NCBI GenBank assembly: GCA_964555685.1
Contig: CAZKTO010000018.1
Span: 1-44,623 of the forward strand
DNA length: 44,623 nt
Reading direction: 5' to 3'
Source: CAZKTO01 sp964555685
Lineage (GTDB): Bacteria; Chloroflexota; Dehalococcoidia; SHYB01
Shown: positions 7,688 through 15,602 of the stretch, piece after piece
Position numbering within the stretch: the first letter of the stretch is position 1
Layout of the letters: every line of letters begins with the position of its first letter
Notes under the pieces: model-generated
Told to the model about the DNA's origin: nothing
Seen by the model: the letters and a program-made list of their open reading frames with translations, nothing else
The model's database searches: none
Program-made: the position numbers and the translations under genes

Positions 7688-8473
7688 ATGGCGCTATTTC
7701 GAACGAAGCAAGGCGGCGTCGCCGTCGTCGGGCACCGCGGGGCGCCCCGCGAGGCGCCGGAGAACACGCTCGCCTCGTTCCAGCGGGCACTGGCCCTCGG
7801 CGCGGATGCCATCGAGCTGGACGTGCGCCTGAGCCGCGACGGCGTGCCCATCGTCATGCACGACGCCACGCTCGAACGGACGACGAATGGCGCGGGGCCT
7901 GTTAGCGCGCTGACGCTGACCGAGCTGCGACGGCTCGACGCTGGCTCCTGGTTCGATCCAAAGTTTCAGGGCGAACGCATCTCGACGCTGGACGAAGCGC
8001 TTGCCATCGTGGCGAATCAGCCGAAGCGCCAAGGCGTCCGCATGCTCATCGAGATCAAGAACGAACCGGAGCCGTACCTAGGCATCGAAGAGGCCGTGGT
8101 GGCGGCCATCCGCCGCACCAAGACGGGACGCCAGGCTATCGTCGTCTCGTTCGACCACGCAGTGGTGCGGCGGGTGAAAGAGCAGGCGCTGGAGGTGGCG
8201 ACGGGCGTCCTCTTCGTCGCACGGCCTGTCGATCCTGTGGCCCTGGCGAAGGCGGCCCGCGCCAACGCGATCCTGCCCCTCTGGGCCTACGTCACGGAGG
8301 AGATGGTGGCGGCGGCGAAGCGGGCGGGCCTCGCAGTGGTGCCCTGGACGGTGGACGAGCCCGCGGCGATGCGGCGCCTGATCCGCCTGGGCGTGGACGG
8401 GATCGTAACGAACCGGCCGGACGTGCTGCGGCGGCTGGTAGATGAGCAACAAATCACGCAGGGGCGGGTCTGA
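7688..8473 (+). CDS. Glycerophosphodiester phosphodiesterase
   Basis: The 261-residue TIM-barrel protein hydrolyses glycerophosphodiesters to glycerol-3-phosphate and an alcohol. The key motifs are GHRGAPREAPENTLASF (catalytic His-Arg and Glu-Asn), AIELDVRLSRDGVPIVMHD (metal-binding Glu-x-Asp and catalytic His), MLIEIKNE and the end GVDGIVTNRPD. No signal peptide is seen, so it is probably cytosolic. The ATG at 7688 is preferred over earlier in-frame starts because a GGAGAGAGG site precedes it and the domain starts nine residues later. The stop codon lies inside the left arm of the hairpin at 8453-8515. Confidence 0.93.
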   Translation: MALFRTKQGGVAVVGHRGAPREAPENTLASFQRALALGADAIELDVRLSRDGVPIVMHDATLERTTNGAGPVSALTLTELRRLDAGSWFDPKFQGERISTLDEALAIVANQPKRQGVRMLIEIKNEPEPYLGIEEAVVAAIRRTKTGRQAIVVSFDHAVVRRVKEQALEVATGVLFVARPVDPVALAKAARANAILPLWAYVTEEMVAAAKRAGLAVVPWTVDEPAAMRRLIRLGVDGIVTNRPDVLRRLVDEQQITQGRV

Positions 8474-8515
8474 GACCCGCCCCTACTACGAGATCAAGAC
8501 CCGCCCCTGCGTGAT
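8453..8515. terminator. Nested hairpin between convergent genes
   Basis: The arms ATCACGCAGGGGCGGGTCT (8453-8471) and its exact reverse complement (8497-8515) match over 19 bp. A second copy of the right arm (8473-8483) allows a tighter 11 bp hairpin with the same left arm. It lies between the ends of the GDPD gene and the UGSC gene and probably serves both strands. The left arm codes for the last residues of the GDPD protein. Confidence 0.65.
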
Positions 8516-8533
8516 CAAGCAGAGCGAAGCGCG

Positions 8534-9082
8534 CTACCGCCCCAGCAGGATCTCGATGACCGCAGGAAGGGCCGCGCGGGCCCGCTCGATGACCTGCTCC
8601 GGCTCCAGGCTGCCCACCGGGTGCGGCAGGACGACGAACGGGTAGTCCGGGATGCCCTGGATACGCGCCATGCTCTTGGCTGTGGGGATGAAGGGCGCCG
8701 TGCAGAGGACGACCGCCGGTATGCCCAGCTTCTCGAAGGTGATCCCGTCGAACAGACTGCTCGACGAGCAGGACCCTCAGTCGCCTATCGCGGTGATGAG
8801 GACGTCGCACCCGGCGGCCAGCTCCTTGACCGTCTCCTCCGGGCAGGGGCGCGAGACGTCGGGCTTGGAGCGCTTGACGACGCCCGCCAGCTCGTAGCGT
8901 TGGGAGAGGAGCTCCTGGACGTGCTCCAGGAGCTCGGCGGCGTTCCGCTTGTGGTTGTCGAGGAGCCCCAGCCGCTTGCCGTTCAGCGTCTCCGGCCTGC
9001 GGGCGAGGCGCGCGTTCACCGGCAGCGGCGGCGAGGTGGGATCGAGCACTACGAGGACCGGTTTGACCGCCTGGACGACCAT
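8534..9082 (-). CDS. UGSC-family selenoprotein, Sec at codon 102 (TGA read through)
   Basis: Read from the ATG at 9082, preceded by a strong AAAGGAGG, the frame runs 101 codons to a TGA at 8777-8779. It then stays open for another 80 codons to a TAG at 8534-8536. The residues around the TGA are AIGD-U-GSCSSSSLFDGI, exactly the UGSC motif from which this family takes its name, in which U is selenocysteine or is replaced by cysteine. The parts on both sides of the TGA belong to one domain: LGLLDNHKRNAAELL, SRPCPEETVKELAAGCDVLI before it, FEKLGIPAVVLCTAPF and YPFVVLPHPVG after it. The 182-residue product has no signal peptide. A SECIS-like hairpin follows the TGA, and tRNA-Sec is at 34112. The biochemical role of the family is not established; a redox or reductase-like role is only a guess. 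Confidence 0.93.
8744..8768 (-). promoter_or_regulatory. Candidate bacterial SECIS element
   Basis: Starting 9 bases after the TGA, the RNA CUCGUCGA can pair with UCGACGGG over 8 bp (one U-G pair). The apical loop is the 9-base GCAGUCUGU, which begins 17 bases after the UGA with a G in first position. This fits the known bacterial SECIS rule of a stem of 4-16 bp and a guanine at the start of the loop. A rival hairpin, CUGCUC-GUC-GAGCAG, overlaps the 5' arm. Confidence 0.7.
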
Positions 9083-9186
9083 GGGTCCTCCTTTGACAAG
9101 GAAACCTGGGCCAACTTGCCGCCATTGTACGCGCCCAGCGGCACCCGCGCCAGCCCCGCCCTCGCCGCGCCCGCTAGGGTTACTCG

Positions 9187-9313
9187 GTTTCCCTGGGAAC
9201 CCTCTCTTGACAGAAAGGGGTTTCCAGACCCTCCCAAAGAACCTTGGGCGTGGAATAGCAGGGGGGGCCTGGCCCCCCCTGCTATTCCACCTCTAAAGTT
9301 TTCTGGAAGGGGC
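9187..9313. repeat. Palindrome family B, copy 2, plus large perfect hairpin
   Basis: The first part (9187-9236) is a diverged copy of the repeat at 4891, again with CTGGGAACCC, TTGACA and AGAAAGG. Next to it, 9250-9290 is a 20 bp perfect inverted repeat with a single-base centre (arms GTGGAATAGCAGGGGGGGCC and its complement). Weaker symmetry reaches 9232-9312. It lies between the UGSC gene and the recombinase remnant and may be one end of the inserted element. Confidence 0.65.
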
Positions 9314-9329
9314 CTGGGTGTAGAGTTTC

Positions 9330-9905
9330 TCACACCTGTGAGCGCGGCGTATGCAAAGAGCGGCTTATATTGGTCCCTGGGCTCGATGGCTACCAAGCGC
9401 GTCCCCTCGACCGTCACCCGCTCCAGCAACTGTCGCACCAGCTCCTCACGCTGCCGGTCGTCAACTCCAGGGTGCGACCAGAGAGCTGGCAGGTCCTCCA
9501 GCAGGGCTGCCCCACGGTCAAGGTCGGGCAACCACACGGGCTGCGCCGGACGCTCCAGCGTCCTCTTGTCGAGGCCCCACTGCGCTCCATACCGGGCACC
9601 GCACCTGGCGCAGGAGGTGACCTTGGCAAAGGGGTAGGCCCGCTGTTGGCTTCGCGGCCTGCCCACGAGAAAGCCTTGCCGGCGCGTGGCGCGAATCTCC
9701 TGGCACTGCCCCCACAGCGCCCTGACCTCAGCGGGGACCTCGTGGAGCCCGTCGATCACCGTCTCATCGGGCTGGCCGGGGTGGTAGACGACCTTCCCTT
9801 CATAGAAGCGGTTGTCGAGGACGGCTTCGATGGTGGTGATGGTGAAGGGGCTGGCGGTGCTGGTACGGTAGCCCTTGGCATTGAGAGCATCGGCGGCGGA
9901 CTGGA
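9330..9905 (-). pseudogene. Serine recombinase remnant (C-terminal part only)
   Basis: The reading frame of the broken luciferase-like gene passes without a stop into a serine recombinase. The sequence shows the end of the recombinase domain (AADALNAKGYRTSTASPFTITTIEAVL, DNRFYEGKVVYHPG), the first half of a zinc ribbon (SCARCGARYGAQWG) and a C-terminal end typical of the family (REELVRQLLERVTVEG, then VAIEPRDQYKPLFAYA). The catalytic resolvase domain with its serine is missing. The second CxxC of the zinc ribbon is missing too, so there is also an internal deletion. It cannot be active. Confidence 0.8.
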
Positions 9906-10852
9906 GCACCCGCGCGCACGTGGCCGGGCCGCCGAAGCACGCCCCACCCATCTTCACCAGGTCTTCCACCGAGGCCGTGCTCATCGTCTGGGACAGTCCT
10001 TTGAAATACTCCATGAACCAGGCAAAGGACTTCGGCGGCTTGCCGTCAATCCACGGAGCGAACAGCCGGCGCACGTAGTCGCCGTACAGCCGGTAGTTGT
10101 GGCCCTGGAGATCTATGGCTTTCCGGTCGGTGTCGGCGCACAGCGTATGGACCCACAGAGCGAACCGGTTGTTGATGAACTTCCCGATTGGCTCCGCGGT
10201 CTTGATCCTCTCGCGGTACAGAGTCACAAAGTTGTCCCACTTGCCGGCGCTGATGCCGAACGCCAGAACGCCGAGGCCGTGCGAGCCAGCGAACTCGACG
10301 GTGGAAGGCTACGTAGCAGAGACCCACATCGGCGGGTGCGGCTTCTGCACCGGCTTTGGGACGACTGCCCGCGGCGGCACGGGCAGCGTTTTGCTCTCCC
10401 ATGAGAAGGTCTCTTCGGTCCACATCCTGGGGAGCATACGGAGCGCCTCTTCCCACTGCGGCCGCGTGTCATCGGGGTCCACGCCGAACGCCGAGAGCTC
10501 GGACTCGGAGATCGCGCGCCCGCCGCCGAACTCCACCCGCCCATCAGAGAGAATGTCGAGGACGGCGATGCGCTCGGCGACCCGCAGCGGGTGGTTGATG
10601 CTGTGCGGCAGCAGCACGATGGCATGGCCCAGCCGGATCTTCTTGGTCTCCCGCGCCAGAGCGGCGAGGAAGACCTCGGGCGCGGGGCTATTAGGAGAAG
10701 CCCGGGAGGAAATGGTGCTCGGTGAACCAAACGGTCCGATAGCCAAGCTCGTCAGCGAGCTTCACTTGCTCTATGCATTCCCGGTACGCCCTCTTAACTC
10801 CCGCATCGCTGGTGTCCGCAGTCTCGATCTCATAGATGAGGCTGATATCCAA
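9900..10852 (-). pseudogene. Luciferase-like (LLM-class) monooxygenase, broken by frameshift, stop and fusion
   Basis: The start is a TTG at 10852 with AAGGAGA eight bases upstream, giving LDISLIYEIETAD. The first part, ending TEHHFLPGFS, meets a TAA at 10691-10693. Removing one T there restores the family sequence FSNSPAPEVFLAALARETKKIRLGHAIVLLP. The second frame runs to MWVSAT, then a TAG at 10309-10311, and continues in the same frame as FAGSHGLGVLAFGISAGKW up to about GGPATCARVLQ. There the serine recombinase remnant takes over and the last 50-60 residues expected of the family are lost. Such enzymes use reduced flavin (FMN or F420) to oxidise small molecules. An intact relative lies at 12948. 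Confidence 0.85.
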
Positions 10853-10889
10853 GGCTTGGTCTCCTTGTGCCTGGGTCTGACCGCCCCTG

Positions 10890-12023
10890 CTATGCAGCCC
10901 CAATCTGGAATAGCCTTACGGCGTTCTCTACCAACACGTGGTGACGATCCTGCTCGCTGACGCCTTTAAAGGCTCGCTCGATGTATTCGCGTGAGTTGGG
11001 GAAGGTGCTGGTGGGGTGCGGATAGTCTGACTCCCACACGATATTGTCCAGGCCCACAGCCTCTCTGATTTCAGGCCCCACCTTCTCCAGCCAGAAGCTC
11101 GCGAAGACCTGCCGCCGGAAGTATTCACTGGGCCGCATCGTCAGCACGCCTTCTTTCCGTACCTGGTACCGCTCGGCGTGGTAGTCGGCCATCTCGAGGC
11201 AATACGGGACCCAGCCAATGCCGCTCTCCACGGAGACGAACTGCAGACGGGGGAAGCGCTCCAGGATACCGGAGAAGAGCAGGTCGGCGATGACTATGGC
11301 GTGAGCGGACACGTTCCAGACTGACCGCAGAGCGAAATCTGTCTGGGGGCCAAACCCTTTCCACGGGTTGGGGACCAACTGCCCGGTGAGGATGTGGATG
11401 TTCACCGGCATGCCCAGGTCTTGGGCCGCGGCCCACAGCGGGTCCCAGTGGCGCTCGTTGAGGTGGGGGAGCCCTAGCGCCTGGTCGGGCGCGCTGGACA
11501 ACACAAGACCTTTGTGGCCCAACTTGCGGGCCCGCTGGAGCTCGGCCACCGCTGCCTTAAGGTCCCAGATGGGCAGGATGCACAGGGGCACCAGGCGGTC
11601 TGGCGCGGCGGCGCAGAACTCCTGGGCAAGCCAGGTATTGTAGACCTGCACACACGCGAGGCTAGCTTCCAGGTCACGCACCTTGGCGAGGCTCTGTCCC
11701 GCGATCCCGCCGGCCGTGTTAGGAAAGAGCACATGGGCATCCACGCCGTCCCGGTCCATGTCCTTGGTGCGCTCTTTCGGGTCCTTGATCGCGGCCGGCA
11801 CCTCGTCCCAATTGCGAGGGAAGCTGTCGTATCGCCCTGCCCGGACGCTCAGCCAGGCGCTACGGCCTTGCGGCTCGCCAGCGATGGTCCATCGGTCCGT
11901 GCCGTCCTGGCTTCTGACTACCTTGGGCCCGTGTTCTTTGAACTTGGCGGGAAGGCGCTTCTGCCACAGGTCCGGCGGCTCAACGGCATGGTCATCGGTG
12001 GAGATCACCTGGTACTTCCTCAT
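10890..12023 (-). CDS. Amidohydrolase-2 family metal-dependent hydrolase, paralogue 1
   Basis: The 377-residue protein is a TIM-barrel enzyme of the ACMSD/resorcylate-decarboxylase type (Amidohydro_2). It opens with the metal motif STDDHAVEPPDLW. It carries MDRDGVDAHVLFPN, VYNTWLAQEFCAAAPDRLVPL, MPVNIHILTG with a metal histidine, ERFPRLQFVSVESGIGWVPY and the terminal metal aspartate in WESDYPHPTSTFPNS. It ends HVLVENAVRLFQI. Family members hydrolyse or decarboxylate small aromatic and cyclic acids. The ATG at 12023 is preferred to the one at 12041 because a GGAGAGG site lies just before it. It sits directly upstream of the broken monooxygenase on the same strand. Three other intact paralogues lie at 22.5-26.9 kb. 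Confidence 0.9.
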   Translation of the reverse strand: MRKYQVISTDDHAVEPPDLWQKRLPAKFKEHGPKVVRSQDGTDRWTIAGEPQGRSAWLSVRAGRYDSFPRNWDEVPAAIKDPKERTKDMDRDGVDAHVLFPNTAGGIAGQSLAKVRDLEASLACVQVYNTWLAQEFCAAAPDRLVPLCILPIWDLKAAVAELQRARKLGHKGLVLSSAPDQALGLPHLNERHWDPLWAAAQDLGMPVNIHILTGQLVPNPWKGFGPQTDFALRSVWNVSAHAIVIADLLFSGILERFPRLQFVSVESGIGWVPYCLEMADYHAERYQVRKEGVLTMRPSEYFRRQVFASFWLEKVGPEIREAVGLDNIVWESDYPHPTSTFPNSREYIERAFKGVSEQDRHHVLVENAVRLFQIGAA

Positions 12024-12069
12024 GTCCCTCTCCTTTCCCATCCTCGCTCCGCACGCATCGCTTGCTGCG

Positions 12070-12918
12070 TTACACCGCCGTCGCCTTGGTGCCAGACCCC
12101 ATTGGAGCGCGGGCGGACGGCGTCAAGAACTCGAGCACGGCCTCGACGAACTCTGTTGATTTCTCCATCTCCGGCATGTGGCCGCAGTTGCCCAGGACTG
12201 TGGCCGTAGCGCCCCTGATAGCCGTCTGATAGAGCTGGCACGCGTTCAGCGGGACGATCTTGTCCTCGTGTCCCCAGACCAAGAGCGTTGGCGTCTGGAT
12301 CCCGGGAAGCAAGCCGAGCAGCGTGTGGCTGCGCATGTACGGTTTCCACAGCAGGCGAGCTGCCATCTCTCTGTTGATTTCGACCTGCTCCGCCTCCTCC
12401 GGCGTCCAGTCCTTCCCGTAATACCGCGCATACTCCGGCGACCGGGCAGGGTCGTAGAAGGCCTGCTCAAAGGCTTCTTTACCGGAATGGACGAAGTAGT
12501 CCCATATTTCGCCTTCGTCCGGCTTCAGGCCTGCGGCGCCCACCAGGACCATCCTTTTGAAGATCGTGGAGTTCACCGTAGCGATCTCGGCGGCGATCCA
12601 CCCGCCCATCGAGAAACCGATGACGTTGAGAGGCTGGGGCAACCTGAGGTCGCGGGCGAACCAGGTCACCCAAGCGGCCAGGTCTCGAACGCTGGCGATG
12701 AACTCTGGGCGCGACGACCGTCCGAAGCCGGGCAGGGAAGGCATGTATACGGTAAAGTGCCGGGCCAGTCCGTCATACGCCTGGAGCCAGCCGGGCACTC
12801 CCAGTTCGCTATGCAGCACGAGGAGCGGCGGGCCCGCACCACCTTTGCGGAGCTGGACGAGGGCGCCTGCTGCCTCCACGAACTCCTCGGTGTATGCAGC
12901 TCCGGTTGCAGCGGTCAT
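12070..12918 (-). CDS. Alpha/beta-fold hydrolase of the catabolic cluster
   Basis: The 282-residue protein has LLVLHSELGVPGWLQAYDGLA, VYMPSLPGFGRSSRP, the nucleophile elbow VIGFSMGGWIAAE, the acid region LLVWGHEDKIVPL and the histidine in GNCGHMPEME. The plan is that of meta-cleavage-product hydrolases and related C-C or ester hydrolases. It lies between an amidohydrolase and an LLM-class monooxygenase on the same strand with short gaps (46 and 29 bp), so the three are probably one operon for one substrate. Confidence 0.87.
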   Translation of the reverse strand: MTAATGAAYTEEFVEAAGALVQLRKGGAGPPLLVLHSELGVPGWLQAYDGLARHFTVYMPSLPGFGRSSRPEFIASVRDLAAWVTWFARDLRLPQPLNVIGFSMGGWIAAEIATVNSTIFKRMVLVGAAGLKPDEGEIWDYFVHSGKEAFEQAFYDPARSPEYARYYGKDWTPEEAEQVEINREMAARLLWKPYMRSHTLLGLLPGIQTPTLLVWGHEDKIVPLNACQLYQTAIRGATATVLGNCGHMPEMEKSTEFVEAVLEFLTPSARAPMGSGTKATAV

Positions 12919-12947
12919 GCCGCCACTCCTTCTTCGCGGTTCTGGTG

Positions 12948-14231
12948 TTAGCCAACCGACGCTGCCGAGCGTCTATCGGTCTCCAGCCCGGCCATCGGCT
13001 TGCCTGTCGCAGGATCGACCTCGAACGGGCTGTACAACTCCAGCTCCTTGCCCATCTCCCGGACGGCTGGGAGCACCTCCTCCCCCATAAGACGCAGGCT
13101 ACGCATGGCGTCATCATGAGACATGGCGCCATCACCATCCCAGATGATGAGCGTGCCGGGGCGCAGCACTTCCAGGACATGGCGAATCTTGGGCAGCACG
13201 CTCTTGGGCGTGCCCGCGATGATGCTCAGATTCTTCACCTGGACTTCGTACGGCGCGAAGATTGTCGCCCCGCGGCTGTCCGGCCCCGATGCCGCCGCGG
13301 CTCCCAAAAGTTGCACGCGCCTTTGCACAATAGCCCGAGAGGATTGACCGGGCGGCGACTGCAACCAGGGCTTCACCTTCCCCTCGGCTGGGTTCCCGGC
13401 GATCTCGGGGTTGGCCACGCCCGTGAGGTATCTCCTGGCGACCTCTTCCGCCTTTTCCTCGGTCTCCTCCACGTGGACCTTGACCATATACCCGATGTTC
13501 TGCGTGCCGGACCGGTAGCCGCACTCGGCGGCGGTATCGTGATAGAGCTGGAACATCTCCTTGGTCGGTTCGAGCTTGGTGGCCAGCATCAGGTAGGGGT
13601 AGCGGTGTTGCGCGGCCCACTTCGTCGTTGAGGGACTGATGACGCCGGGGATCCAAATCGGAGGGTAGGGTTTCTGGAGGGGCCTGGCCCACGGATTCAC
13701 ATATCGGTACTCATAATGTCTCCCCTCCCACCGCCAAGGGCCTGGCGTCGTCCATACCTTGAGTATGAAGTCGTGGGCCTCTTGGAACCGCTCCCAGTTA
13801 TAGGGAGGCGGCGCGTTGTGGGAGATGCTCTCCGTTCCGCCGCCGCGCACAAATCCAGACACCAGCCGGCCGCGAGAGATCATGTCGATGACCGCCAGTT
13901 CCTCGGCCAGCCACAGAGGGTCGTCCCAGATGGGCAGGATGTTGCCCAGGACGATGATCTTGGCCTTCTTCGTCTGCCTGGCCAGGATCGCCGCTTCCAC
14001 ATTGGTGACGCCTTGCATGCAGAAGGGGGTGCTGTGATGCTCGTTGAGCATGAGGCCGTCGAACCCCATCTCCTCTGCGTACAGCTTCTCGTCGAGGTAA
14101 CGGTTGTAGAGGGCTGCGCCCACCTCCGGGTCGTACAACCGGTTGCTGATGTCCAGCGTGGTGTTCATGACACCCATGAGATTGGTCTTTTCATCCTGCC
14201 AGGGCTGCTCGGTGAAGTGTCCGATATGCAT
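12948..14231 (-). CDS. Luciferase-like (LLM-class) flavin-dependent monooxygenase
   Basis: The 427-residue protein is complete. It shows the LLM hallmarks: ALYNRYLDEKLYAEEMGFDGLMLNEHHSTPF, AAILARQTKKAKIIVLGNILPI, DPLWLAEELAVIDMISRGRLVSGFVRGGG, then PYPPIWIPGVISP and the late ATIFAPYEVQVKNLSIIAGTP. Enzymes of this class oxidise substrates with O2 using reduced FMN or F420 from a partner reductase, which is not seen here. The ATG at 14231 is chosen because GGAGG precedes it and the family N-terminus HIGHFTEQPW starts there, though the frame is open further up. It is upstream of the alpha/beta hydrolase and the amidohydrolase. Confidence 0.9.
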   Translation of the reverse strand: MHIGHFTEQPWQDEKTNLMGVMNTTLDISNRLYDPEVGAALYNRYLDEKLYAEEMGFDGLMLNEHHSTPFCMQGVTNVEAAILARQTKKAKIIVLGNILPIWDDPLWLAEELAVIDMISRGRLVSGFVRGGGTESISHNAPPPYNWERFQEAHDFILKVWTTPGPWRWEGRHYEYRYVNPWARPLQKPYPPIWIPGVISPSTTKWAAQHRYPYLMLATKLEPTKEMFQLYHDTAAECGYRSGTQNIGYMVKVHVEETEEKAEEVARRYLTGVANPEIAGNPAEGKVKPWLQSPPGQSSRAIVQRRVQLLGAAAASGPDSRGATIFAPYEVQVKNLSIIAGTPKSVLPKIRHVLEVLRPGTLIIWDGDGAMSHDDAMRSLRLMGEEVLPAVREMGKELELYSPFEVDPATGKPMAGLETDRRSAASVG

Positions 14232-14320
14232 CACATCCTCCTTCTGCCGGGTGTCAGCGCGTCGAGATTCCTCTTGCCTAAGGGAGCGGCCGTGGAGATA
14301 TGCGTGATCCGTTTCCTCTG

Positions 14321-15211
14321 CTACGCGGCGGCCACTCGCGCTTCGATCGTCTTTTTCGGGACCCGATAGATTGAGCGCGCAAGGCGCAGCCTCTCCATCA
14401 GCCGAATGACGTAGCCCCCGATGTCCACTTGCCACCAGGCCAATCCAAGGAACGCCGATCGGGGGAAGGCATGGTGGTTGTTATGCCACCCTTCGCCCAG
14501 AGCCCAGAGCGCCACCAGCCAATGGTTCGTGCTCCTGTCGCTCCCGCTGGTTTTGAAGGGCCGCCTTCCGAAGGTGTGGCAGATGGAGTTCACGCTCCAA
14601 ATGGCGTGATGGACGAGAACGACTCGAACCATACTGCCCCACAGAAAGCCGCTCCACCCGCCGATGATCCCCGGGAGAGCGAGGCCGAGGATGGCCCACC
14701 AGAAAGCGGTCCTGCTAACGAACATCACCACGGGGTCTTCGAGCTGGACCTTGACGTACTGCTCGGGGTCCCCTCGGACGGTTCCAAAGAGCCACCCCAT
14801 ATGGCCGTGGAAGAAGTTTTTGACGGGGCTGTGAGGGTCCTCATCCGTATCCGAGTAGACGTGGTGCTTCTCGTGGATGGCTGCCCAGGTGATGGCCGCA
14901 CCCTGAACGGCCCAGGTGCCGAAGATGAGGAGGATCGCTTTGACGAACGGGTGGGTCTCGAAGCTGCGGTGGGTGAGGAGGCGGTGGAAGCCAACCGTAG
15001 TGCCCAGGCCAGTGGCCACGAAGAACGATCCGAGGAGTGCCAGATCTTTTGCACTAGGCGGGTCCGAGACTGCCCGGACGATCGCAAAAATGGCGGCGGC
15101 GGGGGTGCCGGCAAGGAGGGCCAGCATGGTCATCTGGTTGACCCATCGGGTCACCTTGGAGCGCTCGCCGGCCGCTGCAGAGACGATCCCTCCGCCCAAA
15201 TGGTCAAACAT
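14321..15211 (-). CDS. Acyl-CoA/acyl-lipid desaturase (delta-9 type)
   Basis: The 296-residue membrane protein has all three histidine boxes of the stearoyl-CoA desaturase family: HRLLTH, HEKHH and HNNHH, holding the diiron centre. Four main hydrophobic segments lie at about residues 28-48, 58-75, 87-107 and 160-200. It introduces a cis double bond into saturated acyl chains. No cytochrome b5 domain is fused, so electrons must come from a separate carrier. It starts the minus-strand stretch that runs into the LLM monooxygenase 89 bp further on, but a direct functional link is uncertain. Confidence 0.93.
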   Translation of the reverse strand: MFDHLGGGIVSAAAGERSKVTRWVNQMTMLALLAGTPAAAIFAIVRAVSDPPSAKDLALLGSFFVATGLGTTVGFHRLLTHRSFETHPFVKAILLIFGTWAVQGAAITWAAIHEKHHVYSDTDEDPHSPVKNFFHGHMGWLFGTVRGDPEQYVKVQLEDPVVMFVSRTAFWWAILGLALPGIIGGWSGFLWGSMVRVVLVHHAIWSVNSICHTFGRRPFKTSGSDRSTNHWLVALWALGEGWHNNHHAFPRSAFLGLAWWQVDIGGYVIRLMERLRLARSIYRVPKKTIEARVAAA

Positions 15212-15602
15212 CGTCCCTCCTCAAGGTCTAAGGCTGGACCTGCATCGCCACCGGCTCAGGATAGCCATGACGTGGGTACCCGAGCCCTTGCGAGAGGGGG
15301 GGTGTCCACCCCTCTCTGGACTCTCCCCGCACACATTTCAGGATCACTTCATCAATCAAGATGCGCCCATCATGTCAATTCCGAAGGAGGTATCGGTCGG
15401 GAGATGATGGTGTAGCGGGGCATCGTCCCTCTGCTGAAGCCCACAAGGCAATCTTGGCCGGGCCCTGCGTTGGCATTCGCCGTTTTGCAACACGTTACGG
15501 CTTTAGGCGCTCAACGGGATGAGGCGAATGCTTTATCTTCTTGATGAGCTTGCACTAGATGACCGGCGCCGACTCTCGGCGGGATAGAGATTCCCCTCGC
15601 CA
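15212..15602. other. Intergenic region upstream of the desaturase
   Basis: No coding frame with family features is seen in these 391 bp. A hairpin GAGAGGGG...CACCCCTCTC at 15291-15314 may end transcription from the radical SAM gene at 15603. The rest shows nothing clear. Confidence 0.5.

Noticed and set aside
8777..8779. The TGA in the UGSC gene as a simple nonsense mutation
   Set aside because: It falls exactly at the Sec position of the family motif, the frame stays open for 80 codons with conserved sequence, and a SECIS-like hairpin and tRNA-Sec are present.
10309..10311. The in-frame TAG of the luciferase-like gene as recoding (for example pyrrolysine)
   Set aside because: The gene also has a frameshift and a lost C-terminus, so the TAG is better explained as decay. 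No pyl genes are seen.
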